From CAWBRT01 sp963819175 (lineage in GTDB: Bacteria > Acidobacteriota > Terriglobia > Terriglobales > Acidobacteriaceae), in contig CAWFVJ010000013.1 in the NCBI GenBank assembly GCA_963819175.1, forward strand, positions 1-64,000: a stretch of 64,000 bases of DNA, read 5' to 3'. Under the pieces are notes generated by a model. It saw only the letters and a list, made by a program, of their open reading frames with translations. It made no database searches and was not told the DNA's origin. Of the stretch, positions 33,847 to 44,615 are shown piece after piece (positions within the stretch are counted from its first letter, which is position 1; each line of letters opens with the position of its first letter). The position numbers and the translations under genes are program-made.

Positions 33847-36753
33847 CTAGAAGCTGAATAAAACCTGAAAATCGATGCGACGATTTGCCGCCCCCGAAGA
33901 GAACGGCGGACCCAACAGAGCATTCGACGTCCCGAATAGCGGCGAGCTCAAATTGCCGACCGGCGTCGCTAAGTTGACGTGATTCAACACGTTACGAGCC
34001 GAGACACTGAAGGTCAGATTGTAACGCCGCGTCGCCGGAGCCGCGCCGAACGGGCCGCCTCTCGGTCCGCCGCCACCGCCGCCGAGTCCCCGCGGACCCA
34101 ACCCCCCTCCCGGTGGCCCCCCTCCCCGTCCCGGAGGCGGTCCCCCCGCCCCTGAAGCGCCCGCTGCTGAAGCCTGGTCAAGCTTTGGCCCAAGCCCAAA
34201 GCTCTTGCTGAGCCGCAAGTTCAAGGTAAACGAGGCTGTGCCGGTACCGTAGTTGATGGGGATGATTGTCGCGCCACAACTCGCGCTGGGAGCGGTGTTA
34301 AGGCCATGCGAGATGGCGCAGGACCGGGAGGCCCGCTGTCGCAAACGCCGGCCGGTCGTTGAATATGGAATCGCCGTTCATGTCTTGTCCCAGCGTGATG
34401 TTATATGGTCGGCCGGAGGTTACTAACATGAAGGGACTGAGTCGGAAGCCATAAGGCATCGTAATATTGCCGCCGAGCACGCCGCGGTGGCGCACATCGA
34501 AAGTCGCCCGGCCGTAGTCCGCCATGGGATCGGAGGGATTGGACAAAAAACCCGGAGAGCTGCCGGCACCGCCCGAGGAGAATCCACCCCCGGGAGCGCT
34601 CGATATGGTCGGCGAATAGCTTGCGGAGCCGAGATCGCTGTTGGCGAAGTTCAGCGAATAGAAACCAAACAGCGAAACCCTGGAGCCGATGCTCACCCGC
34701 ATGTTCGCGATCAACTGGTTCTGCCTGAAGATTCCGCTCGAATCGTAACTGAAGACATTCGCGTTTCCATAGGTACCGGCGAGCGGCCGCGCGCCGGTAG
34801 TGAGATTGGTCGCGTTGATGTCGCGGATGAACAGTTGGTGCTCTCCCCGCGAGTTGAGATACGTGACGGAGACGGTGGTGCCCTTCGCCAACTGCCGCTC
34901 CAGGCTGACTCCCGTTTGCATGGTGTAAGGCGCTCGCAGGTCGGGAGCAATCTGATAGATCGTTGGAGACGTGGAGTTCACAGAAGAAAAGTTCTGAACC
35001 GTCTGGACTTGTCCTGTCTGCGGATTGCCGTTCAGCCGCTCTGCCTGGAGCGCGAGGTCGTAAGCGAAGCGGTCGTAAAAAATTCCCCAACCTGCACGCA
35101 GCACTGTCTTCGGAGGAGTCTTGCCGCGCCCGAGTCCCCAGGAGTAACTCACCCTCGGAGCCAGGTCGGCATGATCGCTGATGTGACTCTGCGTTTCAAA
35201 ACGAAGGCCATAGCTCAGGCTCATGTTGGGACGAAGCCGCCACTCATCTTCCCCGTAAAGGCCCGCGTCGATCATCGTGACTCGAGCAAGCGGCTGGCCG
35301 GTAGTAACGGAGAACTGGCTGGGCGTGCCGTTCTGGTATGCGCTGAGCGATGTGGAGTGGAGGTAAGGGGGTGAGGTATACGCCCATTGAAATTACTGTT
35401 CGCGGAATTGGCATCTCTGGTGGCGCGGAGCCGCCCGCCGAATTTCATGAAGTGCTTGTCATGAACGACCGAGGTGTAATTCTGCAGTTCGTAGTGGTCC
35501 GCGTTATCGGTAACGATTCCCATCGGGTTGCCGCCATCCGTAAACACACCCGGCACGGATATGGTTGGCAGAAAATTTTGCGCCGCCTGATAGTTCCTGT
35601 CGCGGATGTATTGAAAGCGCGTTTCATTCACGACATTCTTGCTCAGGATCTGCGTGTCGCTGATCTGCAAAGTCTGCTCGGTGTTGGCGACGTTGTAGGC
35701 CTGCGAAGGAAGCGCAAACTGGCCGACTCCATCGTTAGTTTCGTTGTTCCGAGTGAACTGGTAGCGGATCATCAGCGTATTGTTCTGGCCTAGCTGCAAA
35801 TCAATCCGTGGGCTGATGTTCGTTCTTGTTCTCGAATTCGGAAACGCCTGTGAAAACGGTTTCCCGTTGTTCTCGGGATCGAAAGGCACATTTACAACCG
35901 AAGGGTCGTTGATGTTCCGCCGCTCGGCATTAAAGAAGAAAGATGCTGTCTTGCTTAAAGGCCCGCTAACACTGCCGTTGAACAGCTCCGTCTGATACGA
36001 GGGCGTCTGGGCGGCAAAAGGGTTCGACGCATTGAAAATTGAATTATTGTCGTTGAACAGAAACTGTCCGTGGAACTTGTTCGTCCCAGGCTTGGTGAAA
36101 ATCTCGATGCGGCCATAGCCGAGTTTGTCGTATTGCGCCGAGAACGGATTCTGGTTGATGCGGATTTCGCGAATCGACGCTTTCGGGGGAAGCTGCCCTC
36201 CGGTAAAACCGTCGATGTAAATCTGGCCTCCATTGGGCCCCGCCGAGGGTCCGGCCAGCGCTTGCAACTCCGCCTGCAATTCGTCAGGGTCATCGGAGAG
36301 AGCCTCAAGATCCTTCCCCTTAATGATGATGGAGCTGGCGTTGTTCTCCGGCGCTACCTGGACGCTTGGCGCTTCTTCCTCAACTGTTATGTTTTGCTGC
36401 TGCACTTCGATTTCGAGCGCTATGTCGAGCCTTTGCGCCTGCCCGGCAACAACGGTGACATTCTCTCGGCCAAACACCGCGAAGCCCTTTGCTGTCGCGT
36501 TCACGTTGTAGCCGCCGGGAGCAATCCCCCTCAACTCGTAAAGGCCCTCGCGGTTGCTCGTGGTGGTGGACACCGTTTGCCCTTGCGGCGTCGTAAGCGA
36601 AACCGTCGCCTGCGGCACCACCGCTCCCGAAGGGTCGCTGACCACGCCGCGTACCGTGCCGGATGCTGTCTGTGCGAACAGACGGACCGTGAGCAGTGGC
36701 AACGAAAATACCAAGAAAAGAAAAATGCAAATTCCAACTAGCCAACGCTTCAT
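33847..36753 (-). pseudogene. Oar-like TonB-dependent outer membrane receptor, two frameshifts
   Basis: ATG 36753 with GGGAG upstream starts MKRWLVGICIFLFLVFSLPL, a signal peptide. A carboxypeptidase-regulatory domain follows (GTVRGVVSDPSGAVVPQATV, LYELRGIAPGGYNVNATAKG), then a plug (GQIYIDGFTGGQLPPKASIR, INQNPFSAQYDKLGYGRIEI) and a barrel ending RRIDFQVLFSF at 33847, about 968 residues in all. Such receptors import large substrates in acidobacteria. The frame breaks near 35380 (a missing base after NSNFNG; SLSAYQNGTPSQ continues) and near 34320. A Gly/Pro-rich stretch (GGPPPGRGGGPPGGGLGPRG) is unusual for a barrel loop. Both breaks may be sequence errors. Confidence 0.85.
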
Positions 36754-36871
36754 CGTTCTCCCAAAAGCGCCTTCGTAATCTCCGCCCGGTCCTGCAAAAC
36801 GTATATCCCGAAAAGCAACCGGGCACCCGGATAGCTCCGGATAAACCCCAAGGAAACGGTCTACCTTCCGG

Positions 36872-38037
36872 CTACTGCGCCCCAGCCTCTCCACCACTCG
36901 TTCCAAGGTTCCACGGCGATAGCAGCGTGGAAGCCTGCCCCCCTTCGGAGAAGCTGAAAGTATGGGTTCGACACCACTCAACAGGCTGATTGCCGTGACT
37001 TGCCCGGGCTCCTTGCCCTCGGTAGCCACAATCATGACGGCATCGCCCTTTTGTAACTCCGCCAGCTTGACGGACGGAATCCGTTGCAGGATCTGCTGCA
37101 AGTCCGGGGCTCCACCGCTTCGCGGCGACGTCGGCGGCCCCTTCCCGGACGGCGGAGCGGATGGGGTTTGTCCGCCGGCATTAGCGGAATCCGCCGGCGC
37201 CTTCAGCCTTTGCGCGATCCGCTGCGCGATCATGGGGGGCAGCTTCCGCAGTTGTGAGTCAGAGGTCATCTTGACGACAACCGGCTGCTTCGTGGCCAGG
37301 TCGGCCACCCTGATTGAGTTATCGCCCGGACTGACGGAAGAAATCGTTCCCGCGATATTGCGGAACGATCCCGACACCACTTCCTCCGCCCCAAGCTCAT
37401 CCCCGTTTGCCGTCAACGAGCCGCGCGCACGAAGCTGGTCCCCAGGCCTTATCTCGTCAAGCTTTCCGGGTCTTGCGTCGTCGAACTTCACTGAGTCTGG
37501 CGCATAGCGTCGAATGATGGTGGTGCTGGAAATTTTGATCAAGACATTCTTTTTTGTGCCTGGAACTCCCGTCGAAATCGTAACCGTCCCCGCGGCGGGA
37601 TCGACGGCGCTGACCAATCCGCCCACTCCCCGCTTCTGCCAATCCTCGCGCTCATGCTCCCGCTTTGCCGCAATGTCGAGTTGCTTCATGAGCACGATGG
37701 ACGTGGCCTGAACGGCTCCCCCGGCAGAGCTGTTGCCGCGGACAAAGATGCGATCGCCGGCATGCACATCCTGCAAGTTGATTGGGTCTGCGTCCTTCAG
37801 GTCTTTCTGCCCGGGCGCAACGCGAACGAGACGGGTGGAGTCCGACACCAGCACGTTGACCTCGGCTCCCGAATCGGCGCCGAGGGTAATTCTGTCGCTC
37901 ATGACCGCTTTCACGGTTCCCATTGCCCTCGCCTGCGGACTCGCGGATGCCTGCGGCGCGGCGCCGGCAAGCACCGCCGACACGCTCATCCCCGCATAAA
38001 CAGCGAGCACAAAAACCAGATTTCTTCGCAATTGCAT
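36872..38037 (-). pseudogene. Exported DUF5666-repeat protein, frameshift at a C6 run
   Basis: ATG 38037 starts MQLRRNLVFVLAVYAGMSVS, a signal peptide. Several DUF5666-type beta modules follow (MGTVKAVMSDRITLGADSGA, GLVSAVDPAAGTVTISTGVP, AGTISSVSPGDNSIRVADLA) and a Pro/Gly linker. One base too many in the six-C run at 36938-36943 pushes the frame on into the TonB receptor gene, creating an apparent 938-residue fusion. Corrected, it ends QASTLLSPWNLGTSGGEAGA at TAG 36872, about 388 residues. It precedes the receptor by 118 bases on the same strand and may act with it in the envelope. Confidence 0.8.
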
Positions 38038-38530
38038 CCTGTGCCACTCCACACTTGTCCTCCGGCCGGGAATAATTTTGAACGTCAATATTCTCCTCTT
38101 GCCTCTGCGGTCCCGGAGAAGTGTTCGCGCCGCGTAAGCTGTCTTACACGTTACAACACAAGAACGGAAGAAACTTCTCGTTCATTTGCCTGAGTTTTAC
38201 AGATTGTCTGATTTTAGGCCACGGGCTGTTAATGCGACAGCCGTAAAATCTGCATAAGGCTGGCTTGGACATCGGTCGCTATTCTAGTGTTTCAGCGCTA
38301 AAAAGCTCCTGTTAGAATGATTCTGCTTCTCAAAACTGAATCGCTATTGAACCGGCGTCGAACCTTTACGTTCATGCCTTGGTTGAGATAAGCGGCGTTG
38401 AGATCAAGCGGTTCATTTGTTAGCGAGATGCAGGCAAGGCGGATGTCCGTCCCGTGTTAACACGCTGGACCGAATGTGGCCGGTCCGTTGGCGCCGCTCG
38501 CTTTGGAGAAGTATTTTCGGAGAAGTAATC

Positions 38531-39400
38531 ATGATATGCGGTAAACGTGTCGCGGTGGTCTTGCCGGCTTATAACGCCGAAAAGACGCTGGAAGCTACGC
38601 TTTGCGAGGTACCGGAGCTGGTGGATGATGTAATTCTGGTCGACGATCACAGCTCTGACCGGACGGTAGAGTTAGCGCGCCAACTAGGCCTTACCTGCTT
38701 TGTTCACGACCGTAATTACGGATATGGCCGCAATCAGCAGACCTGTTATCGCGAAGCTTTAGCCACCGGAGCCGATGTGGTGATCATGCTCCATCCCGAC
38801 TACCAGTACACGCCGCGGCTGATCACCGCCATGGCCAGCATGGTTGCCTATGGCGTATACGACGTCACTCTCGGCTCGCGCATCATCGGCGGCACAGCAC
38901 TCCGCGGCGGAATGCCTCTTTATAAATACGTGGCGAATCGCCTTCTGACCGCATTTGAGAATCTGTTCCTGGGCGTGAAGCTTTCCGAGTACCACACGGG
39001 ATATCGCGCCTTCAGCCGCGAGGTATTGCTGAAGCTGCCCCTGATTGAAAACTCCGACGACTTCGTTTTCGATAACCAGATGCTGGTGCAGTGCGTTCAT
39101 TTCGGATTTCGTGTCGGAGAGGTTTCCTGCCCAACAAAATATTTCAAGGAGGCCTCCTCCATCAATCTTCGCCGCAGTATCGTTTACGGGCTGGGTGTGC
39201 TTCGAACGACCATGCAGTTTGCATTGCAAAAATGGGGCATCGCTCACTTTCGGTTCCTCAGTGATGAAGGACGCACGCTTAAGACAGATATCGCGGCGTA
39301 CTATTCACGCGATTCGCTGACCGGCCCGGCGAAGCAGAGGATAAATGATGTTGATGCGGTCCAGCCCGATCTCTCAGCGAGCACCGTCCATTCGGAATAA
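38531..39400 (+). CDS. Family 2 glycosyltransferase
   Basis: This is a 289-residue glycosyltransferase from ATG 38531, preceded by GGAGAAG; the open frame upstream to 38417 is probably noncoding. It has VAVVLPAYNAEKTLEATLCE, VDDHSSDRT, VIMLHPDYQYTPRL with the nucleotide-sugar Asp in place of DXD, and YHTGYRAFSREVLLKLP. It resembles polyprenyl-phosphate glycosyltransferases but lacks C-terminal membrane helices. The next gene, a polytopic membrane protein 36 bases on, is likely in the same transcript and may use the lipid-linked sugar. Donor and acceptor are unknown. Confidence 0.88.
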   Translation: MICGKRVAVVLPAYNAEKTLEATLCEVPELVDDVILVDDHSSDRTVELARQLGLTCFVHDRNYGYGRNQQTCYREALATGADVVIMLHPDYQYTPRLITAMASMVAYGVYDVTLGSRIIGGTALRGGMPLYKYVANRLLTAFENLFLGVKLSEYHTGYRAFSREVLLKLPLIENSDDFVFDNQMLVQCVHFGFRVGEVSCPTKYFKEASSINLRRSIVYGLGVLRTTMQFALQKWGIAHFRFLSDEGRTLKTDIAAYYSRDSLTGPAKQRINDVDAVQPDLSASTVHSE

Positions 39401-39436
39401 AGCAATCCAGCTTTGCGGCCCAGGATAAGGAAGATT

Positions 39437-40903
39437 GTGACCAACCGGCTAACGTTACGGCAGTTAGCATTGCTGTCAGGCATCACGGCAGCTGCACTGG
39501 CGGTGCACGGATACCACCCGTACGTCGAGGACGCGGAAATCTATCTGCCTGGAATAAAGAAGCTGCTTAACCCGGCGCTGTATCCCTACAACACTGGTTT
39601 TTTTGAGTCGCACGCGGGGATGACGCTGTTTCCTAACCTGATCGCCGCTTCGGTCCGGGTTACCCACCTGCCATTCGACTGGGCTCTGCTGTTGTGGCAG
39701 GCGGCCTGTGTTTTCACGCTGCTGCTGGGTTGCTGGAGAATTGGCCGCTCGGTCTTTTCCGATCCGCTGGCAAGCTGGGGTGGCGTGGCACTGGTTGCAG
39801 CGCTGTTGACAATTCCGGTGGCGGGAACGTCGCTGTACATCATGGATCAGTATCTGAACACGCGTTCGCTATCCACTGCATCGGTACTCATGATCGTGGC
39901 AAGCGCGAATGAGCGGCGGTATCTGCAAGCCGCGTTGTGGACTTTGTTTACGGCCGCGATTCACCCCTTGATGATCGTGTTCGGGGTTTCCTTTGCGCTG
40001 ATCCTGATTGCAGTGCGATGGATTTCGAGCACGCCCCGTCTGCAGGAAAGCGCAACGGCCATGTTGCTTCCGCTAGGCCTGTTTCCACCCGTTTCGAGGG
40101 CATACCACGAAGCGCTCCAGAACCGGTCTTATTTTTTTCTTCTGCGCTGGGAATGGTACGAGTGGGTGGGTGTCTTCGCTCCGTTCGTTGTGTTCTGGTG
40201 GTTTTGCCGGATTGCGCGCAAGCAACAGCTCCCCGAGCTCGGCTTGATGTGCAAAGCGCTAAACTTGTTCGGGTTGCTTTTCCTGGTTTTCGGGTTCGTC
40301 ATCACGGTCCCGGCCCGGTTTGAGCGATTTACGCTGCTCCAGCCAATGCGATCCTTGCACCTGACTTACATCCTCCTGTTTGTCTTTTCTGGCGGATTGC
40401 TGGCGCAGTTTCTGCTAAGGCATCATGTTTGGCGATGGCTCGTTGTATTTGTTCCGCTCTGCGGCGGCATGTTCTTTGCGCAACGGGAGATCTTTCCTGC
40501 CACGCCGCACCTCGAACTGCCCGGAGTCTATTCGCCCAACCCCTGGGTGCAGTCATTTCTGTGGATTCGGGATAATACGCCGGTTGACGCTTATTTTGCC
40601 CTCAATCCGGACCACATGGAATTAGCGGGTGAAGATCAGCACGGATTTCGCGCGCTCGCTGAGCGCTCGATGCTCGCCGATAAACTAAAGGATTCAGGCG
40701 CGGTCGCGATGTTTCCGGCTTTGGCGGAGACATGGCAGGAACAGGTTCGATCACAGAGCGGCTGGAAGAGCTTTCAGCGAGCGGACTTCGCGCGCTTGAA
40801 GCAAACATATGGCGTCAACTGGGTTGTGCTGGAGAAGCCCTCAAACTTGGGGTTTGCTTGTCCTTATGAAAATGCGCAACTAATGGTCTGCCGATTGGAC
40901 TAG
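39437..40903 (+). CDS. Polytopic membrane protein, glycosyltransferase-partner type
   Basis: This 488-residue protein starts at GTG 39437, with AAGGA eight bases upstream. It has around ten transmembrane segments, such as FDWALLLWQAACVFTLLLGC and GGVALVAALLTIPVAGTSLY, a first loop with YHPYVEDAEIYLPGIKKLL, and a C-terminal soluble part (YSPNPWVQSFLWIRDNTPVD, GVNWVVLEKPSNLGFACPYE). The Asp/Glu in the first loop and the WIRDNTP region recall GT-C-type membrane glycosyltransferases, but no motif is decisive. Coupling with the upstream glycosyltransferase suggests envelope glycan or lipid glycosylation. Confidence 0.7.
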   Translation: MTNRLTLRQLALLSGITAAALAVHGYHPYVEDAEIYLPGIKKLLNPALYPYNTGFFESHAGMTLFPNLIAASVRVTHLPFDWALLLWQAACVFTLLLGCWRIGRSVFSDPLASWGGVALVAALLTIPVAGTSLYIMDQYLNTRSLSTASVLMIVASANERRYLQAALWTLFTAAIHPLMIVFGVSFALILIAVRWISSTPRLQESATAMLLPLGLFPPVSRAYHEALQNRSYFFLLRWEWYEWVGVFAPFVVFWWFCRIARKQQLPELGLMCKALNLFGLLFLVFGFVITVPARFERFTLLQPMRSLHLTYILLFVFSGGLLAQFLLRHHVWRWLVVFVPLCGGMFFAQREIFPATPHLELPGVYSPNPWVQSFLWIRDNTPVDAYFALNPDHMELAGEDQHGFRALAERSMLADKLKDSGAVAMFPALAETWQEQVRSQSGWKSFQRADFARLKQTYGVNWVVLEKPSNLGFACPYENAQLMVCRLD

Positions 40904-40929
40904 AGGCGAGGCTTCTTTTTCGCAGTCTG

Positions 40930-41271
40930 CTACGCGGCCTTTGTCCTGGTTTCGCCGCTTTCGAGATAGGAGTCCACGTTGATGTGGAAAGACTCCAACA
41001 GGCAACCGCGGCCGGGCGTCGTTAGCCGGTTGATGGATGCGATTGCGTCGTTCAGATCTCTTGCCGTCATCTCTTTTATCTTAAGTGTGATTTCGAGATT
41101 GTATTTCACGGCGTCGACTCGCTTTTCCCTGAATTCCGTTCTTCCGGCGGACAAAGTTCCCCCCAACAACCGGGAAAGATTGAACAGCGAACGGCTGCTG
41201 CAAACCGGGCATTTGTCATTCGAGCCGGTACTGATCACCTCGCAGTCAATACAGAACACGGCATTTTGCAT
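40930..41271 (-). CDS. Small zinc-finger hypothetical protein
   Basis: From ATG 41271 (MQNAVFCIDCEVISTGSNDK) this is a 113-residue protein with CIDC and CPVC pairs forming a likely zinc knuckle in the first 25 residues. A region VKYNLEITLKIKEMTARDLN, IASINRLTTPGRGC follows. An in-frame ATG at 41310 would add 13 residues. It lies convergent to the membrane protein gene and downstream of the GGDEF gene on the same strand. Function unknown. Confidence 0.55.
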   Translation of the reverse strand: MQNAVFCIDCEVISTGSNDKCPVCSSRSLFNLSRLLGGTLSAGRTEFREKRVDAVKYNLEITLKIKEMTARDLNDAIASINRLTTPGRGCLLESFHINVDSYLESGETRTKAA

Positions 41272-41450
41272 GGAAATGAAATTCCGCTCCGAGCCAGCTT
41301 CAACATGCATCGTAGGCCACCTTTGCATCGTGGCTACTACAGAGGACTGAGCATGTCTCAGAGTTGCCTGCGGTTGGGTGGGGGAATTGCCCCAGGAAGA
41401 ATGTTCAGAACTCCAAGGCGGAGAAGCTTTCCAGCGAGCAGACGGTTCTG

Positions 41451-42392
41451 CTATGGTCGTGCCACATTCCCGGCAACTCGATTTCGACCGTAGCGCTTCG
41501 CTTCGTATAGTGCGGAGTCAGCACGCTGCAGCAGGACTTCCAAGCTCTCCATGCGACTCGAATCGAACGTCGCGATTCCGATCGATCCAGTCATTGAGCA
41601 CGGGCGACCATCAAATTCCAGTCGCATACTTGCCATGGAGAGACATACCATCTCCGCGCGCTGCTTCAGGTCCGCATAGCCGCAATTCGGGAGGACGACG
41701 AGAAACTCTTCTCCGCCAAATCGTCCAGCGGCGTCATAAGAACGGAAACTGGATTCGAGGAGATTGCCAACTCGCTTTAATGCTTGATCGCCGGCCAAGT
41801 GCCCGAATGTGTCATTAATCCCTTTGAAATGATCCAAGTCAAGCATCATCAAACCGACGGTCGTATTCTGCCTGACAGCCCTGGCGATCTCCCTCCGTAA
41901 ATAATCGAGAATAGCCCCCCGGTTGAGCAGGCCCGTAAGGCTGTCGTACATGGCGACCCGATGGAGATCATCGCGGGCGCTCACTAATTGCGCTTCCAAT
42001 TGCAAAATCCGGCACCCGGTCGCCAGTCTTGCGCCCAGCTCTGCCGGGTCGAACGGCTTGCGAACGAAGTCATCGGCCCCGGATTCCAATCCGGCGACAA
42101 CATGCGCCGCATCTGACTTGCTCGTCAGCATAAGAATGTAGGTGTATCGCTCTGCCTTGCCCGCGCGAATGTTGCGGCATACTTCTATCCCGCTCATCCC
42201 AGGCAATTCCCAGTCCAGGACCACCAGCCGGGGAGCATCAGGCGCTTCGAGGGCAACCAACGCCTCCTCGCCATTTTCGATGACTATGGGTTCAAAGCCA
42301 CGATCGAGCAGACAGTTCTTCAGGATTAGGCGCTGAACACGCGAGTCGTCGACAACCAGCACCGGCACTCGTGATGTGTCTGTCATCTGCAA
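41451..42392 (-). CDS. Response-regulator diguanylate cyclase (REC-GGDEF)
   Basis: This 313-residue protein is predicted to make cyclic-di-GMP when phosphorylated. The receiver has D15/D16 and phosphoacceptor D60 (LVVLDWELPGMSG), with KPFDPAEL after it. The GGDEF domain reads YDSLTGLLNRGAI, MMLDLDHFKGINDTFGHLAG and GRFGGEEFLVVLP. The active-site motif is GGEEF. An RxxD inhibitory site (RSYD) lies exactly five residues before it, so product feedback inhibition is expected. It sits next to a PilZ gene. Confidence 0.94.
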   Translation of the reverse strand: MQMTDTSRVPVLVVDDSRVQRLILKNCLLDRGFEPIVIENGEEALVALEAPDAPRLVVLDWELPGMSGIEVCRNIRAGKAERYTYILMLTSKSDAAHVVAGLESGADDFVRKPFDPAELGARLATGCRILQLEAQLVSARDDLHRVAMYDSLTGLLNRGAILDYLRREIARAVRQNTTVGLMMLDLDHFKGINDTFGHLAGDQALKRVGNLLESSFRSYDAAGRFGGEEFLVVLPNCGYADLKQRAEMVCLSMASMRLEFDGRPCSMTGSIGIATFDSSRMESLEVLLQRADSALYEAKRYGRNRVAGNVARP

Positions 42393-42571
42393 CTATCCAC
42401 CGAACCCCATGCTCTTTCGCTAGCGCCTCGCTAATCGGAATGTCAGCCCAGCACTGGACAACGACTCAACAGATAAGAACCCTATCCCCTTGAGAAAGGC
42501 ACTGTGCGGGTCGACGAAAAATGAATGATCCCTTTGAAGAACTACTCCGCAGACGCGCATCACGCCTCTGC

Positions 42572-43519
42572 CTACGAGTTAGTGCGATACCCACCCCGCC
42601 GTTTTTCATATTCGCGTTGAAGGATATCTTCTTCCTCCAGGATTTCTATCCTCGATCTCACGTCTGCCATGACGTCGATTTGGCCGGTTCCGGAATCGCC
42701 AAGCTTGAAGACTAAATCTCGCACACGAGTCCGATCCGTTTCGGTCAAATCCTTGAACTTCAAACCCATTCCCATCCCCGGATGAGAGGTCCGCACCTCC
42801 GCCGCCATGCGAACTTCAGTACCATTGATGTTGAGTGTCAGAACTACTAAGTCCTGAACCTTCAGCGGCGTCATCATCTCGACATAGCACCCGCCTAAAC
42901 TCAAATCAACCACAGTACCGCGCAGAAAGTGCTTGGCGCCTGCCTGCCAAATTGAAACCCCGCCACCACAAGGGTAGCGCTCAGTCACGCGTTGGTCCAC
43001 GGGCTCAGATTTGACCATCCTGGCGAGCAGGGCGGGAACGGAATCATTGGAGGGTTTCGGCTTCGGGACAGGTTTCAGGACAGGTTTTACGTCCGGCTTT
43101 GCAGCAGGCTTCAAGTCAGGCATTGCAGCAGGCTTCGAGTCAGGCTTCGAGTCAGGCTCCACGTCAGGCGCTGACGTACGTCTATGCGCGGAATCGGGAA
43201 ATCCGTCTCCGGGTATGCGAGGGATTGCTCGTCCCCAAAGATTATTCCAGTCGCCCCCTATGCGTAAACCGGCGTGGCCTTTTGATTCGCCCGCCAACCT
43301 TCCGATCCACATGACCTGGGCCGGCACACTCTTAGCGCCATAACTTACACTGATCACGGCACCGCACCGAAGCGGTTGCATGAGCCCCGCAACCCGCATT
43401 CCGTTCGCAGTCAAGTCGACAGTCGTGCAGTCTTGTTCGAACGACTCGCCGTCTACGTTCTTGCCGGATACGCGAACCGGAAGAGCCAGCACCAACCGCG
43501 TCTCTTTCCGTAATCCCAT
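42572..43519 (-). CDS. Double PilZ-domain protein with a DxKP-repeat linker
   Basis: This 315-residue protein starts MGLRKETRLVLALPVRVSGK at ATG 43519. PilZ 1 has the RxxxR motif RKETR and DLTANGMRV. PilZ 2 has RVTERYPCGGGVSIW and DLSLGGCYVE, then MGMGLKFKDLTETDRTRVR. Both pairs are the usual c-di-GMP-binding signatures. The roughly 60-residue linker is built of DSKPDSKPAAMPDLKPAAKP units. Placed beside a diguanylate cyclase, it is a likely c-di-GMP effector with two binding sites. The frame extends upstream to 43597, without support. Confidence 0.85.
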   Translation of the reverse strand: MGLRKETRLVLALPVRVSGKNVDGESFEQDCTTVDLTANGMRVAGLMQPLRCGAVISVSYGAKSVPAQVMWIGRLAGESKGHAGLRIGGDWNNLWGRAIPRIPGDGFPDSAHRRTSAPDVEPDSKPDSKPAAMPDLKPAAKPDVKPVLKPVPKPKPSNDSVPALLARMVKSEPVDQRVTERYPCGGGVSIWQAGAKHFLRGTVVDLSLGGCYVEMMTPLKVQDLVVLTLNINGTEVRMAAEVRTSHPGMGMGLKFKDLTETDRTRVRDLVFKLGDSGTGQIDVMADVRSRIEILEEEDILQREYEKRRGGYRTNS

Positions 43520-43874
43520 AAGGCTTTGAGATTGCACCCATTGGTACACTGAACGCAACTTACGGCAGTAATGATTACCCGCATATGCGTAACACACGAC
43601 GGTAACCGGCGTGTCCGGTCCGCACGCATCAGCTTGACTCCTTGCTGTATCATGAATGGACAGAGTATTGAGGCGAAGGAGTTTATCTTAACTGCTTTCC
43701 CACCAACGGCTTGAGAAGATTCGTATCTCATGCCTGTGGGCGCAGCGGATGGTATTTGGCTGGCTGCCGATCATAGAACGTGTTCCGCGATTCAGCGACC
43801 GAAATTGCGGGTATCAAGCCGATAGCCCAAAATTCAACGTTTCACTCCTGGCCGACTTTATGAATTGAGGCGAT

Positions 43875-44615
43875 ATGAACGAAACTCTTTCTCTTTTATT
43901 CAGCCACCGCAGCGACCGCGCTTTCAGCAGCGAGCCTGTGAGCGACGAATCTCTGGACGCCATTGTTGAGGCTGCGCGACGTGCACCGACTTCCAGCAAT
44001 GCGCATCATATTTCTCTCGTCGTCGTGCGTGACGCCGCCAAGCGTGCGCGCATCGCCGAACTCGCAGGCGGGCAGCCGTGGATTGCAAAGGCGCCGGTCT
44101 TTATCGCTGTCATACTCGATTTTTACAAGACCGGGGTTGCCGTCGAAGCCGCTGGCGAAAAGCAGGTGTTCCACGAAACCGTGGAAGGATTGCTGGCTGG
44201 GGTGACCGACGTGGGAATTGCCTTGGCAACGCTGATTTCCGCCGCACGTTCGCTCGGGATGGGCATCGTGCCGATCGGCGGCATTCGCCGCAGTTCGCAA
44301 GCGATGATCGATCTGCTCGAACTGCCGCTCCGCTCGTTTCCCGTAGTCGGCATATCCATCGGACACATCGCCAAGCCGGCCTTCCAGAAACCCCGCATGC
44401 CCATCGAAGCCTTTCGGCACAACGAGCACTACCACACGGAAGTCATTCCAGACGCAATCGCCGCCTACGACGCAACCTTGATCGATTATTGGAAGAGCAT
44501 TGGCCGCACGGACGGGAAACCATGGTCGATCAATACGGCCGAGGCCTACAAGCGGATGTCTTTCCGGGATGTGAAGCCTGTGATTACAAAGCAGGGACTG
44601 ACACACGATAAGTGA
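43875..44615 (+). CDS. NfsA-like FMN-dependent nitroreductase
   Basis: This 246-residue flavoprotein of the nitroreductase superfamily starts MNETLSLLFSHRSDRAFSSE at ATG 43875, with GAGG upstream. It has HRSDRAF for FMN phosphate, EAARRAPTSSNAHHISLVVV, SAARSLGMGIVPIGGIRRSS and FPVVGISIGHIAKPAFQKPR, and a C-terminal GRTDGKPWSINTAEAYKRM. The pattern fits NADPH-dependent NfsA/FRP reductases of nitroaromatics, quinones or flavins. The natural substrate is unknown. No partner gene is evident. Confidence 0.9.
   Translation: MNETLSLLFSHRSDRAFSSEPVSDESLDAIVEAARRAPTSSNAHHISLVVVRDAAKRARIAELAGGQPWIAKAPVFIAVILDFYKTGVAVEAAGEKQVFHETVEGLLAGVTDVGIALATLISAARSLGMGIVPIGGIRRSSQAMIDLLELPLRSFPVVGISIGHIAKPAFQKPRMPIEAFRHNEHYHTEVIPDAIAAYDATLIDYWKSIGRTDGKPWSINTAEAYKRMSFRDVKPVITKQGLTHDK

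Noticed and set aside
35272..38088. A single 938-residue DUF5666-TonB fusion protein
   Set aside because: Removing one base of a C6 run gives two ordinary genes with their own stop, ribosome site and signal peptide.
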